A stretch of 64,000 bases of DNA from Edaphobacter lichenicola (lineage in GTDB: Bacteria; Acidobacteriota; Terriglobia; Terriglobales; Acidobacteriaceae): positions 367,324 through 431,323 of the forward strand of contig NZ_JACHDY010000005.1 in assembly GCF_014201315.1 (NCBI RefSeq), read 5' to 3'. Both the position numbers and the translations under genes were made by a program. Shown in pieces: positions 63,201-64,000 of this stretch (position 1 is the first letter of the stretch; the number at the start of each line of letters is the position of its first letter). The notes beneath the pieces are model-generated. The model saw nothing but the letters and a program-made list of their open reading frames with translations. It was not told the DNA's origin and ran no database searches.

Positions 63201-64000
63201 CGGTCAGCGTTGCCTTGCCGATGGTGAGAGTTCCGTTGTTGTATACGACGGTGTAGTTGCTGAGGTTTGCCCCGGCGGCCGTTGGAACGATTGGATAAGT
63301 GCCTATGGACGATGCGGTATTGGCTGTGGTGGTTTCGGTGTAGGTGAAGGAGTCGCCGTTCTGTGCTCCGGTGGCGGAGGCAGAGAAGGTTGGATTTGGC
63401 GTTCCGTAAGTACGGTTGGCGTCAGTTGCAGTGACGGTCAGGGTTGCCTTGCTGATGGTGAGAGTCCCGTTGACGTAGACCACGTTGTAGTTGCCGAGGT
63501 TGGCTCCTGTTGCGACAGGGACGATCGGGTACGTGCCTGCGGGAGAAGCTGGAGTTGCAGAGGTGGTGTCGGTGTAGGTGAAGGTGTCGCCGTTCTGTGC
63601 ACCGGTTGCGGATGCGGAGAACGTTGGGTTGGGGGCGCCGTAGGCTCGGCTGGCGTCGGCTGCGGTGACGGTGAGTGTGGCCTGGCCGATGGTAAGTGTT
63701 CCGTTGACGTAGGTCACGGTATAGTTCGAAAGATTCGCGCCGGATGCAGTGGGGACGATGGGGTAGTTTCCGATTGGCGAGCTGGCAGTTGCGGAGGTGC
63801 TCTCTGAGAAGGTGAAGGTGTCGTTGTTCTGTGCGCCGGTTGCGGATGCGGAGAAGGTTGGGTTGGGGGCGCCGTAGGCTCGGGCTGCGTTCGCGGCGGT
63901 GATGGTGAGTGTGGCCTGGCCGATGGTAAGTGTTCCGTTGACGTAGGTCACGGTATAGTTCGAAAGATTCGCGCCGGATGCAGTGGGGACGATGGGGTAG
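60286..64000 (-). CDS. MBG-domain repeat surface protein (N-terminus beyond window)
   Basis: At least 1237 residues; the start lies past 64000. Twelve full tandem MBG modules of about 78 residues (pattern ATLTVTAADANRTYGTPNP...FSASATGAQNGDTFTYTE...GTYPIVPTATGTNLSDYNVVY.NGTLTI) plus part of another are followed by an Ig-like Big_3 domain (TVTFFDNGNPVNTATLSSS...TAVYSGD), an alpha-free beta region, then near the C-terminus a hydrophobic segment (IALGLFLLPLLGLRYSRR) and LTGCGSGYF, a frequent ending in acidobacterial Ig-repeat proteins. A cell-surface adhesin- or filament-like role is likely but unproven. The repeats are the probable source of length variation. Confidence 0.88.
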   Translation of the reverse strand, partial: YPIVPTASGANLSNYTVTYVNGTLTIGQATLTITAANAARAYGAPNPTFSASATGAQNNDTFTFSESTSATASSPIGNYPIVPTASGANLSNYTVTYVNGTLTIGQATLTVTAADASRAYGAPNPTFSASATGAQNGDTFTYTDTTSATPASPAGTYPIVPVATGANLGNYNVVYVNGTLTISKATLTVTATDANRTYGTPNPTFSASATGAQNGDSFTYTETTTANTASSIGTYPIVPTAAGANLSNYTVVYNNGTLTIGKATLTVTAADANRTYGTPNPTFSASATGAQNGDSFTYTETTTATTASPIGTYPIVPTAAGTNLSNYTVIYNNGTLTIGKATLTVTAADANRTYGTPNPTFSASAIGAQNGDTFTLTESTPATIASAPGTYAIIPVATGTNLNDYNVTYVNGTLTIGKATLTVTATDASRTYGAANPAFSASASGAQNGDTFSFSETTTATAASPVGTYPIVPTATGTNLADYNVVYANGTLTVIQVTLTVTAASASRTYGAANPAFSATAVGAVNGDTFTFTESTSATATSPVGTYAIVPLASGTNLSDYNVVYDNGTLTIGQATLAVAAADANRTYGAPNPMFSASATGAQNGDTFTFSETTTATAASPVGTYPIVPTATGTNIADYNIVYTNGTLTIGKATLTVTAADANRTYGSPNPSFTASATGVENGDTFTYTETTTATTASPIGTYPIVPTAAGANLSNYTVVYNNGTLTIGQATLTVTAGSTSRIYGSANPVFSATSTGAVNGDTFVFTESTSATPTSPVGAYPIVPVATGTNLSDYNVIYTPGVLTVTQATLTVTAANASREYGIANPAFTAITVGAVNGDTFTVTESTPATISSQIGTYPIIPAATGTNLSDYNVVYSNGTLTIGQATLIVTANSFTKLYGTPNPVFTGTITGALDGDTFTEIFSNSASTLSQPGQYPIIPAATGTNVTDYLQTVQNGMMTITKAPAITTLSLSTTSTVFALPVTFTANVASTTSGTPTGTVTFFDNGNPVNTATLSSSDVATFSTTSLSVGVHTITAVYSGDTDFSSSTASAASGANTINVAPLDFTIVLTSAQTVEGTYGTTRLYTFHVSPTGGYYPGVINLSASPTGPILATYTFSPSTIAQYAGPTDITLTVATRKLASLESPQDRSRRLSHIALGLFLLPLLGLRYSRRSSRKLTRLIIHSLLILSSLGAIGTLTGCGSGYFDRTYPIVVTANSNGIQHTVSVDYHINQSPQ
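61114..63921 (-). repeat. Twelve tandem 234 bp coding repeats (MBG modules)
   Basis: In-frame units of about 234 bp repeat head to tail within the surface protein gene. Units near 62750-63480 are nearly identical at DNA level; the unit nearest 61114 is the most divergent (SFTKLYGTPNPVFTG). This pattern fits expansion and homogenisation by recombination in the middle of the array. Confidence 0.9.

Noticed and set aside
61114..63921. CRISPR-like array
   Set aside because: Repeats are 234 bp, contiguous, in frame and code for MBG domains; there are no spacers.

Overview
This 64 kb window is a high-GC bacterial chromosome segment, most likely from a member of the Acidobacteriota, class Terriglobia (Edaphobacter, Granulicella, Terriglobus or a relative). 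That placement is inferred from gene content: an ADOP-type double MacB permease, a LysW-like zinc ribbon, DUF885, DUF3224 and glycoamylase-like proteins, tandem MBG-domain surface proteins, and many short palindromic intergenic repeats. I see no rRNA, tRNA, CRISPR array, transposase or prophage genes.

Layout. 1-4.9 kb: purL (cut by the window edge), a DUF5996 protein, dUTPase, and two opposed ORFs that fully overlap. 5.3-16 kb: mostly small conserved proteins (lipoprotein, rhomboid-like protein lacking the catalytic His, DUF1905 protein, M28 peptidase, LysW-like zinc ribbon, ferritin-like protein), galU, a higBA toxin-antitoxin pair with a clear palindrome at its start, a DUF885 metallopeptidase, a cupin and a DUF3224 protein. 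16-34 kb: mfd, two tandem paralogous sugar-type solute-binding lipoproteins without transporter genes, an MDR oxidoreductase, a formate/nitrite-type channel, ligA, a glycoamylase-like hydrolase divergent from a LacI regulator, an EF-G paralogue with an altered G4 motif, and two convergent CPBP-family membrane proteins. 34-38 kb: a ku-ligD non-homologous end-joining operon. 38-48.6 kb: a tripartite ABC efflux locus (adaptor, two ATPases, ADOP permease, TolC-like channel) followed by its probable NtrC-type regulator and histidine kinase, with a sigma-54 -24/-12 match directly upstream of the adaptor. 48.7-54.6 kb: a cNMP/DUF1003 membrane protein, then a kdp potassium-pump operon including kdpF and a second tiny membrane ORF. 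55-64 kb: a tannase/feruloyl-esterase family protein, a GH31 glucosidase, a beta-barrel protein and a very repetitive MBG-domain surface protein cut by the window edge.

The most unusual material is between genes. (1) Six copies of a palindromic element (arms GTCCTGCCGGACGGGC and CACTTCGTGA, central stem GGTCCTCCCGTTGGTCGGA) fill gene-gene junctions almost exactly. Two copies are near-complete inverted repeats of about 200 bp and four are shorter. (2) Two copies, about 50 kb apart, of a roughly 280 bp composite element share four blocks at nearly constant spacing: a GGGGTACCCC palindrome, GGGTTGC.TGCAGATT, a terminator-like AGCCCCG/CGGGGCT hairpin and a TTGACA block. One copy lies directly upstream of a conserved Cys/His protein gene. 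These two families are the best candidates here for undescribed systems.
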